This document shows positions 32,301-39,730 of a stretch of DNA of 64,000 nt, piece by piece. The DNA is taken from positions 49,269,467 through 49,333,466 of the forward strand of contig NC_087070.1 of the NCBI RefSeq assembly GCF_963678635.1. The letters are read 5' to 3'. The notes beneath the pieces were generated by a model. That model made no database searches, was not told the DNA's origin, and saw only the letters and a program-made list of their open reading frames with translations. Made by a program: the position numbers and the translations under genes. Positions within the stretch are counted from its first letter, which is position 1; each line of letters opens with the position of its first letter. This DNA is from Symsagittifera roscoffensis. Lineage: Eukaryota > Xenacoelomorpha > Acoela > Convolutidae.

Positions 32301-34256
32301 ATCGGGGGCGGCCTTCAGATTTTCGTTCTGAAGTATTTGGTGATATTTTTCTAAAACATTGAACATCTCGTCTTTTGTTTGTGATTGCATAAAAACATCG
32401 TCTAAATAGGTGATTGCGTTTTTCTTGAGTATTAGTGGTCTAAAAATTTTGCTCATAAAAGCTGAAAATGCTGCTGGTCCTATGGATATTCCATAGAATA
32501 AGCGGTTGAATTCATATTGTTGGTTTCCGATAACAAATTGTGTTAAACGTCGTGATTGTTCATCTAGTGGCATTTGATTGTATGCACTATTCATATCGGC
32601 GGTTGTAAAGTATTTGCCGTTTATTTTTGTTAAAATAACTTGTATTGGTTCAATGGGCCAATTACATTTTGATTCATCTATAAGTGAATTGAGGTATCTA
32701 GCATCGAGAACGATTTTTAATGATTCTCCTTTAGCTAGAATGATAACGGGGTTGATAAATGTGTTCCCTTTTGGTTGTTCTTCTTTATTAACTGGTGATA
32801 TAATGTTGTATTGTTCTAAAATATCGAGTAATCTGTTCACTTTATCATGTAAGTGAATTGGTACTTTACTTGCTCTCTGTTTTTTGAAAACTGCGTCTGG
32901 TTTTAACGGGAGATGTAGTGATGAACTGATTTTTCCAACATCGAATTTTGATGTTGCATAGACTGATGAATATTTAATTAGCTGTTTGGCTAACTTTTCG
33001 AATTCGTCTTGTGTTATTTGTGAATGTTGGAAATTAAACATTGTTAAAAATTTCTGTTGGTCCTCTGTGTAGTTACTTATGTTGAATGTAGGTTTGAAAT
33101 ATGGAGTTTTTGTGAAATAATCTGTATTTCTGTTTTCGTTACTTATTATATTATTTATAGATAATTCTTCATTAAGAATTGTAGATTGGCAAATATCTAG
33201 TAATTGGAGTATATTATTTACGCGATAGGCTTTTTCGTGTATTGGTGATATTGTAGCGTTGGTTTCACAATATCCTAAAAGTCCTAAAGGTAATGTTACT
33301 TGGTAAGGTGTGTTGTTATAGACATGTAAGGAAATGATATCTGAATTCGAATTTTTCAAATATTTTATGGATGAGATTGTGATTTTGAAAAATTTGTGAA
33401 TAGGTTTGAATTCAAATTCTGACATATAAAATTTTTGTTTGTTTTGTTCTTTATCATATTGGTGAACTTGTTTGATTGAAAAATTATAGATATTTCCTGA
33501 TAGTGGTTTTAGGTGTTTTCTTTGTTGGTTAAATATCGGGTAGAATTTTGAAAAGAATGGTGGTTGTTTATTTAATCTTTGAAAAAATGTTAAGGATGTT
33601 TCTTTTGTTTTTGTATATTTATCTTTGATTAATATTTTACTATTTAGTATGTTAATTGTTGGTATATACTTCGAAATAAATGGTATTCCAATGATATTAT
33701 ATTTAATGTCAGTGATATGGAATATTTGTTTAAATGGCTTATTTAAAGTTTTGCTTTGCTCCATTGTTCTGGTGGGAAGGAGAAGTAATTGGATTTTTCC
33801 GTAGTTTATCAATGTTGATCCTTGTGCTGTTGCTAACTTACTGGAGGTTTCAAGAGGTGTTAGTTTTGGGTGTAAAGTTTTTATTTCATTCCATGTGGGG
33901 ATGTTTATTATGTTTGATTCTGCTCCTGAATCAATTAAAAAATCTATTTCAAGGTCTGGTGGTTGAAATTCTTTATTTCTTGGGCTTTCTAAGAGAAATG
34001 GTATTGTCCAAATTTTTTCTTTGGGTTGTTCTTTTTGTATATTTTGATAAATGTGGTTTGTATTCAAGCATGTTGTTTTGGTATTTTTATTGGTTTGATT
34101 TGTAGTGTTAATCTCATTTGTTTCTTGCGTCGTTGGTGTGGAATTTATAGGTGTAGTGTAATAATTTTGAAGAAATTCTGATTGATTTTCATATATGTGT
34201 GATGAAAAGGGTTGTTCATATATGACAGATTCATAGTCATTTTCGACTTTTATCAT
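29394..34256 (-). CDS. pol: Pol polyprotein: protease, reverse transcriptase, RNase H, integrase
   Basis: From the first ATG the frame gives 1620 residues. An aspartic protease active site DSGA lies at about 109-112, and the RT spans about 450-690 with YLDD at about 617-620. RNase H carries DAS near 766 and TDHKP near 836. An integrase HHCC zinc finger lies at about 1129-1169, and the catalytic D1201, D1261, E1297 give D,D35E spacing. A GPYQI module near 1500 precedes a polar tail. No chromodomain is evident. The domain order is Ty3/gypsy-type. The same frame stays open without stops for 170 codons upstream of this ATG, back to the gag TAA, so pol is probably made as a Gag-Pol readthrough product and not from its own ATG. 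Confidence 0.95.
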   Translation of the reverse strand: MIKVENDYESVIYEQPFSSHIYENQSEFLQNYYTTPINSTPTTQETNEINTTNQTNKNTKTTCLNTNHIYQNIQKEQPKEKIWTIPFLLESPRNKEFQPPDLEIDFLIDSGAESNIINIPTWNEIKTLHPKLTPLETSSKLATAQGSTLINYGKIQLLLLPTRTMEQSKTLNKPFKQIFHITDIKYNIIGIPFISKYIPTINILNSKILIKDKYTKTKETSLTFFQRLNKQPPFFSKFYPIFNQQRKHLKPLSGNIYNFSIKQVHQYDKEQNKQKFYMSEFEFKPIHKFFKITISSIKYLKNSNSDIISLHVYNNTPYQVTLPLGLLGYCETNATISPIHEKAYRVNNILQLLDICQSTILNEELSINNIISNENRNTDYFTKTPYFKPTFNISNYTEDQQKFLTMFNFQHSQITQDEFEKLAKQLIKYSSVYATSKFDVGKISSSLHLPLKPDAVFKKQRASKVPIHLHDKVNRLLDILEQYNIISPVNKEEQPKGNTFINPVIILAKGESLKIVLDARYLNSLIDESKCNWPIEPIQVILTKINGKYFTTADMNSAYNQMPLDEQSRRLTQFVIGNQQYEFNRLFYGISIGPAAFSAFMSKIFRPLILKKNAITYLDDVFMQSQTKDEMFNVLEKYHQILQNENLKAAPDKSHFFLTRVKFVGHNIERKTITPLKSRIDAIQKLQPPTNKKKIQEFLGMLNFLSKYVYKMQLYLRPFYNILRQQNNFEWNTEHQTRFKEIKKLLTEQISNTIPDSNQPFYAMCDASNFGIGAALLQSHNGTNKMNLISENSRLFTQAELRLSTLMRECTAIIYTLTEYEFLILGSKHPTVLFTDHKPIIFLFTQKSNPNHRVYRFQLILMKFPNLHIVWTAGKNLALPDTLSRNTPPELLTRKTTVEIPKNIKFYLAENETSPRLECKYAVKTDVEQSQINNLQHFPLYLDCQNNHYEVDLLGTSTFKPIPYSQWIKNNTQQKRTKQHPPKKDQFPLIEKEDLTDKINLSGPQTNDSKYTINQIFDLHDPLDTIPLSKLEIENIFLPPTEIITISTLKQYQNLDPVIRQLKSWHKYKTKPIKADSTILGNKTLLRYFRKFNNTTINENTDLLEYNLNESTVPCLPLSMILIAFNISHTQNIKGHSGSEKTYSNFIQNFYFPNAPIWIKLLCNDCIVCQLNKPYPNQKQIAQKQDFKGQSLYFNHRISFDTKGPISPSSEGNSYIMVIVDAFTHYVALNPVPHCNAYYAYTTLYEHWIAKFGLPEILVTDNGTEFINNEIITLCHLYNIQHKPRTSHAPWTNGLVEGMNRSLQEYLRCIINGNDTKYTEWSADVKLFPLAYNSQITTTLGMSPYEMVFNQKPRKPIMFTANSHKNAQGYCQPNKDSICYNLPLHTHDEDHFHHPQILKLASGTHTEWILNRDKKHNEIYQKITKKLLQRQNINEQINSRFTPASVLKIGTFVLIPNFNTQKGISKKLQPLRKGPYQIIARPTDVTYKIIDSNKKEIVQHRNNLLPYYPKEYALRELTQLYSFTGLKIIQNEPHLKNTEQNDNPTENQNTKPIATKNNTQNHKESPKQRKNRKMTEQIIPQEQIDKSENIKTTRLRNQPRKNYKIFIPQSKILKKVEFQK

Positions 34257-34766
34257 ATTGATAGAAAGAGTGTTTTCTGTATCACTTTCTGAATCTGATG
34301 ATGTACAGTTTATTTGATTGAGTTGTAACGTATCAGTTACTGTGTCATCAATACCTGGAGGGTCTGATGTTGTTTCTGGATTAGATTGTACTTGATTGAT
34401 TTGTCTTTGGTGTTTAGGTGTACTACTTCTGTGGCGATTATTAGAATTATTATAGTTATTATTATTCCGGTGTGGTGATTGGGAATAATTTCTATAACGA
34501 TTATTATAACTTGAGTGTCGATTTTGTGAATTATTTCGCGATCTGTTTTGGTAATTATTGTTTGGTCTGTTATAGTTCGATCTATTATATGAGTTATTCC
34601 TTGATCGATTGTTCGGGTAATTCTGGTTTCGGTTGTTTGAATAACTTCTATTTCGATTATAGGAGTAGTTTCTATTCCTATTGTATGATGAATTTCGTGA
34701 TTGGTTGTTTGGATAGTAGTTATTTCTTGATTGAGAATTAGATCTAGAAACAAATCGTTGTGTATT
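34257..34766 (-). CDS. In-frame linker between gag stop and pol ATG
   Basis: I translated this stretch codon by codon in the gag/pol frame: 170 codons, no stop. The first ~120 residues are Asn/Arg/Ser/Tyr-rich (NRNRNYSYN-like units). They continue, without change of character, the low-complexity region at the Gag C-terminus on the other side of the TAA. The last ~45 are acidic/Ser-rich before pol. The continuity of the domain across the stop argues that the readthrough product is real or that the stop is young. Confidence 0.75.
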
Positions 34767-34769
34767 TTA
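34767..34769 (-). promoter_or_regulatory. Single in-frame TAA between gag and pol (candidate readthrough stop)
   Basis: Gag start (37616) and pol ATG (34256) are 3360 nt apart, exactly 1120 codons, so they share one frame. This TAA is the only stop between them. The context is TCA AAT TAA AAT ACA, not one of the well-known strong readthrough contexts. A frameshift is not needed to reach pol. Confidence 0.75.
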
Positions 34770-37616
34770 ATTTGATCTGGAGTAGTTATTTTGACTATTT
34801 GGTCTATTGTAGTGATTTTGTGATGAATTATACGTGTTTCTTCGTTCTGGTGATCTTCCTCTATAACTTGAGTTATATGGTGATTGATTTCTTGTATAGT
34901 TTGTATTGTTCGGGAGTGGTTTTCCTGAACTGTTGTTGCTGTGGACTGTTTTGTTCGGTAGATTTTGATCTTTTTTCATGTATTGATAGAATGATTTATT
35001 TGGTTCTTTATATTTTTGAGGTTTATTTTGATTGTCTTGCTGTTTTTGTCTACATTCAGAAATACTGTGTCCGTATCGTCGGCAATAATTACACCATTTT
35101 TTGAAAGATGGTTTGCCTTTGAAGTTTGGGTTCTTTTCGTAAATATTGAGTATTTCAGTGATTTTTTCAACGAGGTCTGTTTCTGATTCCTGTATATTAT
35201 TAATATTAGTGGGAGTCGTTTCAATTCTGTTAACGTATTGTAATTTCAGATTTTCCGTTTCTTCTAGTTTCATCGTGATTTCTGCTTGTTCTAATTTGTC
35301 TACTAGTTTTCGAAAATCTAAATCGGGTTCTCGAATTGAAGAAGGATGGGATGCTCTCTTTTTTATTGCTATTTTCCTTAATTGTGGTGTTAAGGTCATC
35401 ATTAAGATTTCTGTCATCTTTGTGTTTTTATAGTCGTGCGTATTTAGTGAATATGCTTTTCGAACTAGTGTTTCGATTCGTACTGCTATTTGCTTGATGG
35501 TTTCGTTTGGTAATCTGCGAATTTCATTACATAAAACTCTTTGTTGTTGTTTGTTTCTTTCGGAGTCAAACATTTTTGAAAATTCTTGTGTAAACCTTTT
35601 CCAGTTTGATTTTATTTCTAGAGGTAGTACTGAAAACCATTTTTGGGCTGCGCCATCTAAGGTTGTTTGTATTAACGCTGTGCGTCGATGTATCCAGTTT
35701 TGATGTAGTGGCGTATTAATTGGTTCAGGTCCAATGTTTAAAATCAGGTTTGCTGTTACTGCATTTAAATAATCTTCTACAGAGTATTCAGGATCTGTTC
35801 CTGTGAAAACCATTAAAGGTTTGTTTGATGTTATTGATGATCCACCCATAAGGTATGGATTCATTGTCATTTGTAATGATTCTGCTGCATTTGGCATTTG
35901 AGAAAAATTTGAAAGTTGGTTTCTTGTTATTTCATGTTGTTGGAGATAATATGGGAGTGGTATTTCATTTTGCATTTGTGATGGTTGATACGAGTGTGCA
36001 GTCATTGGATTTTGTTGTTGAATTGGTTGAAAAGTTTGTGTATTAATTATATTTTGTTGTTGAATTGGTTGTTGATGTTGTGCATCTATTGGTTGTGGAG
36101 AAAAATTCCTATGATTTGTACGTGTTTTCTGTATTCCTTGTCTACGATATTCTTGAGTATTTGGTGCAAATATATCTGGTTGTAAGAAATCATCATCTGA
36201 GGATAAATAATCCATTTGATAAGATGTCTGTTTTTTATTTTTATTTTGTTGAAAAAATGGGTAATTTTCACTGTGATCCTGTGGAGGATTTGTTTGGAAA
36301 TTTATTGAATTAGGTTGGGTCATTGGGTTATCCCAATTTCGAGATCTTGTATATTGGTTAAAATTTCTTTGTGGTTGAATATATGTTTTTGATGGATGTG
36401 TATAATTATAATTATGGTCTGCAAAGTTGTTTCTAGTGAATGTTTTGCGTGTTTTTGATGGTATTGTCATGGGTCTGTATGTTTGGTAATCCATATGTGA
36501 ATATTTAGGAGCAACCGAAGGTTTAACGGTTGATTGTAAGGTTACCTGTGTTTGTGAAGGATTTGTATTTCTTGGTGTTGTTAAATTTGGGCGTATTGGT
36601 GAAATACTTTGTTGTGTAGTTGTTGTGTGTACAATTTCTTCATTTATGAAATGTGATGGTGTCTGGATATCTTGTTGAGTAAGATTCCTAGTTCCATTGA
36701 GGTTTTCATTGTGTATAACGGTAGAGTTTAATTTATTATTTTGTGTATCGGGCAAAAATGTATTATAGTTTAATGGTGTTGCATCAATGGTGAATGGTAT
36801 TACTTTTACATAATCTCTTATGTAAGATATCGTACTTATTGCTTGACTTGAGATTGATTGTGGGAAGCTTATAAATGCGGGATGAGACCATTCGGGGTCC
36901 CAAACATAATCTGATTGTTCTGTGATAGCGGTATCATCGTTCGAGTTTTGGGGTCTAAAATTTTTTCTTGCTTGTGCAATTAAATCAATATTGTGTGTGA
37001 AATAATCTATTATGAACCATGCCAAAATTTTTTGTAGATCGTGTTTTGTATGTTGTGAAACGTCGTCTTTCGTGAAATATTCTTTAATGATGTTTAAATA
37101 ACTAGAGAGTAGTGTGATTTCATGTCGTACTCTTAAATGTTTAGATGTTTCTGTCGGTGAGACATTTGTTATTGGAATTTCGTTTTCTAATATCGAAATA
37201 TAACTATATATTATTGCGAAAACTTCATTAGTGAATATGGAGTTTGCTCTTTGTGAGTTATGATATTGGATGCTTTTTATATATTCTGAAAAAACTTTTG
37301 AAAATTCTAAATCAAGATCGTCTGTTTGGATTGTATATTTTCTATTATTATGGTTTGGTGAGGTGAATTCTATGGAGTAGATTCCATACTGTTGTGTTAT
37401 GTTGCATATATCTTTTAAGTAGTGGTCTATGATTTGTCTTTTGATTTTTACATCTGGGAACTCTGTTTTACATGGACTGATTCCGGGTTCAAATAAATTT
37501 AATAGTAAATTTTTGCAAAATATATACTGTCCTCTATCAGTGGTTGCATCTACTATAAAGGGAAAGATTTCATCATCATCTGGACTTTCGTCACCTGGGG
37601 TGTGCGTTGAGCTCAT
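34767..37616 (-). CDS. gag: Gag polyprotein, 949 aa
   Basis: Residues 1-350 are a largely ordered, unfamiliar N-terminal region. Residues 350-590 are Gln/Asn/Pro-rich. Residues about 600-780 have the helical retrotransposon-gag (capsid-like) signature (GTDPEYSVEDYL, LDGAAQKWF, FKMF-like FSKMFDSER, LPNETIKQIA). A CCHC zinc knuckle lies at about 842-855 (C-x2-C-x4-H-x4-C). A basic Asn/Ser/Tyr/Arg-rich tail follows, and the frame then meets a TAA at 34769-34767. At 949 residues it is long for a gypsy Gag. The start overlaps the end of ORF1 by 26 nt in another frame. Confidence 0.9.
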   Translation of the reverse strand: MSSTHTPGDESPDDDEIFPFIVDATTDRGQYIFCKNLLLNLFEPGISPCKTEFPDVKIKRQIIDHYLKDICNITQQYGIYSIEFTSPNHNNRKYTIQTDDLDLEFSKVFSEYIKSIQYHNSQRANSIFTNEVFAIIYSYISILENEIPITNVSPTETSKHLRVRHEITLLSSYLNIIKEYFTKDDVSQHTKHDLQKILAWFIIDYFTHNIDLIAQARKNFRPQNSNDDTAITEQSDYVWDPEWSHPAFISFPQSISSQAISTISYIRDYVKVIPFTIDATPLNYNTFLPDTQNNKLNSTVIHNENLNGTRNLTQQDIQTPSHFINEEIVHTTTTQQSISPIRPNLTTPRNTNPSQTQVTLQSTVKPSVAPKYSHMDYQTYRPMTIPSKTRKTFTRNNFADHNYNYTHPSKTYIQPQRNFNQYTRSRNWDNPMTQPNSINFQTNPPQDHSENYPFFQQNKNKKQTSYQMDYLSSDDDFLQPDIFAPNTQEYRRQGIQKTRTNHRNFSPQPIDAQHQQPIQQQNIINTQTFQPIQQQNPMTAHSYQPSQMQNEIPLPYYLQQHEITRNQLSNFSQMPNAAESLQMTMNPYLMGGSSITSNKPLMVFTGTDPEYSVEDYLNAVTANLILNIGPEPINTPLHQNWIHRRTALIQTTLDGAAQKWFSVLPLEIKSNWKRFTQEFSKMFDSERNKQQQRVLCNEIRRLPNETIKQIAVRIETLVRKAYSLNTHDYKNTKMTEILMMTLTPQLRKIAIKKRASHPSSIREPDLDFRKLVDKLEQAEITMKLEETENLKLQYVNRIETTPTNINNIQESETDLVEKITEILNIYEKNPNFKGKPSFKKWCNYCRRYGHSISECRQKQQDNQNKPQKYKEPNKSFYQYMKKDQNLPNKTVHSNNSSGKPLPNNTNYTRNQSPYNSSYRGRSPERRNTYNSSQNHYNRPNSQNNYSRSN

Positions 37617-38058
37617 TTTTTCGTTCGATGACTGTTAATATGTAATTATTAATGTGTCGAATTGGTTGATTCCAATTGTATAAATGTACTGGTTTGTGTT
37701 TATACTGCTTTTTTATTCTTCTTTTTCCTCTTTTTGATGAATTTGAAGTTGTTTCTGAGTCAGAAAAATATAATTGATCGTGAATTGGGCAATTTTTATC
37801 TATTGATTCTTTTAGTTTGTAAAGTTCGTCTAAACTGTTGGTTTCTGATTCTGAAAATGCGTTTCGATTTTTTGAAAATCTTTTTCGTGTTATTTGTCTT
37901 TGTTTCGTTATTATTTTTCTTTTTAGTGTTTGTCGTTTTGTTCGAATGTATCCAACTGTTTGTGTATGAGGTGTGATTACAAGGTCGTATTTTTTGTTAT
38001 CTATTTCACAATTGTGTAAAACGATTGTTTGTTTATTTCCTAGGTTTTTAAATGACAT
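37591..38058 (-). CDS. ORF1: 155-aa basic protein upstream of gag
   Basis: This is the first substantial ATG frame after the leader. It is rich in Lys/Arg, with clusters KRQTLKRKIITKQRQITRKR near 40-65 and KRGKRRIKKQYKHK near 105-120, which look like nuclear-localisation or RNA-binding segments. A Ser/Glu/Asp-rich stretch lies between them. I recognise no family. It overlaps the gag start by 26 nt with gag shifted +1, so gag would need reinitiation, leaky scanning or a +1 shift. A regulatory RNA-binding role is conceivable but unproven. Confidence 0.65.
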   Translation of the reverse strand: MSFKNLGNKQTIVLHNCEIDNKKYDLVITPHTQTVGYIRTKRQTLKRKIITKQRQITRKRFSKNRNAFSESETNSLDELYKLKESIDKNCPIHDQLYFSDSETTSNSSKRGKRRIKKQYKHKPVHLYNWNQPIRHINNYILTVIERKNELNAHPR

Positions 38059-38575
38059 AAGGTTTAGGATGACGGATGCAAAAGGTTGTTAAATGACTTC
38101 TATTTTCCTAAACTGTTAGTTCTTACGATTTTTTGGTTAGCTTAACCTGGGTCTATTTGTTCAGGGTTGGAGAGAAAAGTATATCGATTCCGAAGAATGA
38201 TTTTTTACTTTCTCGTGGCTAGTATAAGCTAAGGTGTTAACTTACTTAATCTTACTTAGGGGTAGTGATTGTGTTCAAGGGTTGGAGAATAGTAAATCGA
38301 TCCACAAGGTTCAGGTATAATTAGAACGCGAGTAGTTCGTTAGATACTATTTTAAACTTACTAAGTCTAAGATTTATCCTGGGTCTGGTAAGAGGGGGGT
38401 CAAGTGAAGGATGAATAACCGAGGTTCTTCACTGTTTATCCTAATTTGAATGATTAGTTTTGTTTAAAAATTTCTATTAGTCTTAGGTCTTTTAGAAAGG
38501 GTTGGGTAGTGAATCGACGTTTGAGGTCGTTAGACACTAATTAAGTGGGTGGGGGAGAACAAAGTTGTTCTGTTT

Positions 38576-38660
38576 GATCCAAGGATAAGCCTTGATGATC
38601 AAATTTGAAATTTAATTAAGTAGAAAATGATTTAAGATCCAAGGATAAGCCTTGATGATC
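38576..38660 (-). repeat. Twin hairpin repeats in the leader, 60-bp period
   Basis: GATCCAAGGATAAGCCTTG followed by ATGATC occurs at 38576-38600 and identically at 38636-38660. Each copy folds with a CAAGG/CCTTG stem, extendable by flanking GATC, around a 5-nt loop. Tandem identical stem-loops in a leader recall packaging or dimerisation signals. Confidence 0.7.
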
Positions 38661-38995
38661 TGGTTTTAAAATTAAGTGAATTTAGGTTTTAATAAAATTT
38701 TAAATGTGTGTAAAGGAAAGATTTAGTGTTTTGATGATATTAGTGGGTTTATGATTGCTGTTATGTTTTAGGTGATGGAGCTGGAACAACAGGATGATTT
38801 ATGATTACTAACCATTTATTGTCATGCTACTAATTTTTTTATTTTTTATTTTTCAATAAATATTTTTCAAACATGTTTTGTATATTACTGCAGAGTTTTT
38901 TAGGAAAACGATCTTAGATCTTTTTATCAATCGTTATTGTATATTAATAATTTTGTTTAGCGCCTGAAATGATTTTGAAGATTAGCTTCAAGGTT

Positions 38996-39229
38996 TTATG
39001 TTTGCAAATGAAAATCTAAATTCATTGCCAGTAGTATTCTAAATATAAAAGTTTGTTCTGGTTTTTGCCTAACTATCATATAGCTATATGGCAAGTTTCT
39101 ACTTTGTCGTATGTCGTCTCTGGTTCGAGGTCTTCTTCCAATTCCGGGTAGTTCTGTTATGGTTCGGAATATTGGCTCTGATCTATTGAGTCGTAGAGAC
39201 ATTTCGATTAAATTACTGTCGTATAACAT
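38996..39229 (-). CDS. Leader ORF, 77 codons, Arg-rich segment
   Basis: An ATG-started frame in the leader, upstream of ORF1. It contains GIGRRPRTRDDIRQSR near 29-44. It could be an upstream ORF or the coding part of a leader exon that supplies the start codon to the Met-less frames downstream. There is no family match and it may be chance. Confidence 0.3.
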   Translation of the reverse strand: MLYDSNLIEMSLRLNRSEPIFRTITELPGIGRRPRTRDDIRQSRNLPYSYMIVRQKPEQTFIFRILLAMNLDFHLQT

Positions 39230-39279
39230 TTTGTAAATGTTTTTGTCTAATTTCTAATCTATTTTGGTTAATTCTAAGC

Positions 39280-39316
39280 TATTAAGGTCTTGTTCGAGAC
39301 TTATGGTCGCATCAGA
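39280..39316 (-). other. Candidate primer-binding region, non-canonical
   Basis: Just inside the 5' LTR the sense strand reads TCTGATGCGACCATAAG, not the usual TGG start. The complementary strand contains GTTCGAGAC (a T-loop-like sequence with its closing G-C) followed by ATGGTCGCA. Both pieces resemble the 3' arm of a tRNA, possibly tRNA-Arg, but do not end in CCA. A discontinuous or internal-tRNA priming mode is possible; confidence is low. Confidence 0.3.
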
Positions 39317-39726
39317 TGAGTTAGGACCGAGTTGGTTAACTCATAGAGTAATTTCGGATAGGGTACACCGTCTGCTCGTCACGCTATCTTATTTTCGGCC
39401 GGATAGATTCGTGCAACTTCTTAGTCTAATACCGATCCTAATCTTACTCTTATACTATCTAGTCTCAGGTTGTTTAACTAGTCTCTGCTAGGCTCAATAG
39501 ATCTAGGGTATACTGGTTTATTGCGGCTGCTGAAGTGCTCGGGAGAGTCCAACTAATTTCTAAGTTAAATTCAAATCTCTCTGGTGCTGAAATTACAAGT
39601 AACTTCAGCACTTACAAATAAGTGGGTTGTTAGTTAGATGGATCATGATTGGTTAATATTAAATACTTTACATTGGTAAAATATCTAAATTATCCAATCA
39701 TAAAATGTAGTTTAGATCAGGTTCCA
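39317..39726 (-). repeat. 5' LTR
   Basis: 410 bp, same sequence as 20810-21219 by eye, with the palindrome at 39584-39611. In sense it carries an AATAAA and a TATAAG-like motif. Identity of the LTRs implies very recent insertion. Confidence 0.95.
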
Positions 39727-39730
39727 AAAG
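39727..39730. other. Target-site duplication AAAG, right
   Basis: Repeats 20806-20809 directly after the LTR end. Confidence 0.85.

Larger units (their letters stand above)
38059..39316 (-). other. Element 5' leader
   Basis: 1.26 kb between the 5' LTR and ORF1, long for a leader. It contains two copies of a 25-bp hairpin-forming repeat (38576-38600 and 38636-38660), a GAACAA/TTGTTC palindrome at 38557-38570, and several GTAAG 5'-splice-site-like motifs in sense (near 38247, 38257 and 38360). An ATG frame of 77 codons lies at 39229-38996. These fit a packaging/dimerisation region and a major splice donor, by analogy with retroviruses. Confidence 0.6.
20810..39726 (-). mobile_element. Intact 18,917-bp env-bearing LTR retroelement (Ty3/gypsy-type pol) with multiple accessory ORFs
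   Basis: Two 410-bp LTRs (20810-21219 and 39317-39726), which I find identical base for base by eye, bound the element. AAAG flanks both sides. All major frames are open, so insertion was recent. Order in sense (minus) direction: LTR, leader, ORF1, gag, in-frame TAA, pol, Met-less ORF3, ORF4, ORF5, Met-less ORF6, env-like, ORF7, 3' intron and UTR, LTR. Pol domain order (PR-RT-RH-IN with HHCC, D,D35E and GPY) is that of Ty3/gypsy elements and retroviruses. It is about twice the length of a typical env-bearing gypsy element. The sense strand is strikingly poor in G. Giant LTR elements are known in other animals, but I do not recognise this gene set. Confidence 0.95.

Noticed and set aside
34337-34753. 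138-aa Ile/Thr-rich frame on the minus strand between gag and pol
   Set aside because: It is an out-of-frame shadow of the Asn/Arg/Ser/Tyr linker that reads openly in the gag/pol frame.
34256-34767. Ribosomal frameshift between gag and pol
   Set aside because: The two share one frame with only a TAA between them, so a frameshift would move the ribosome out of pol.
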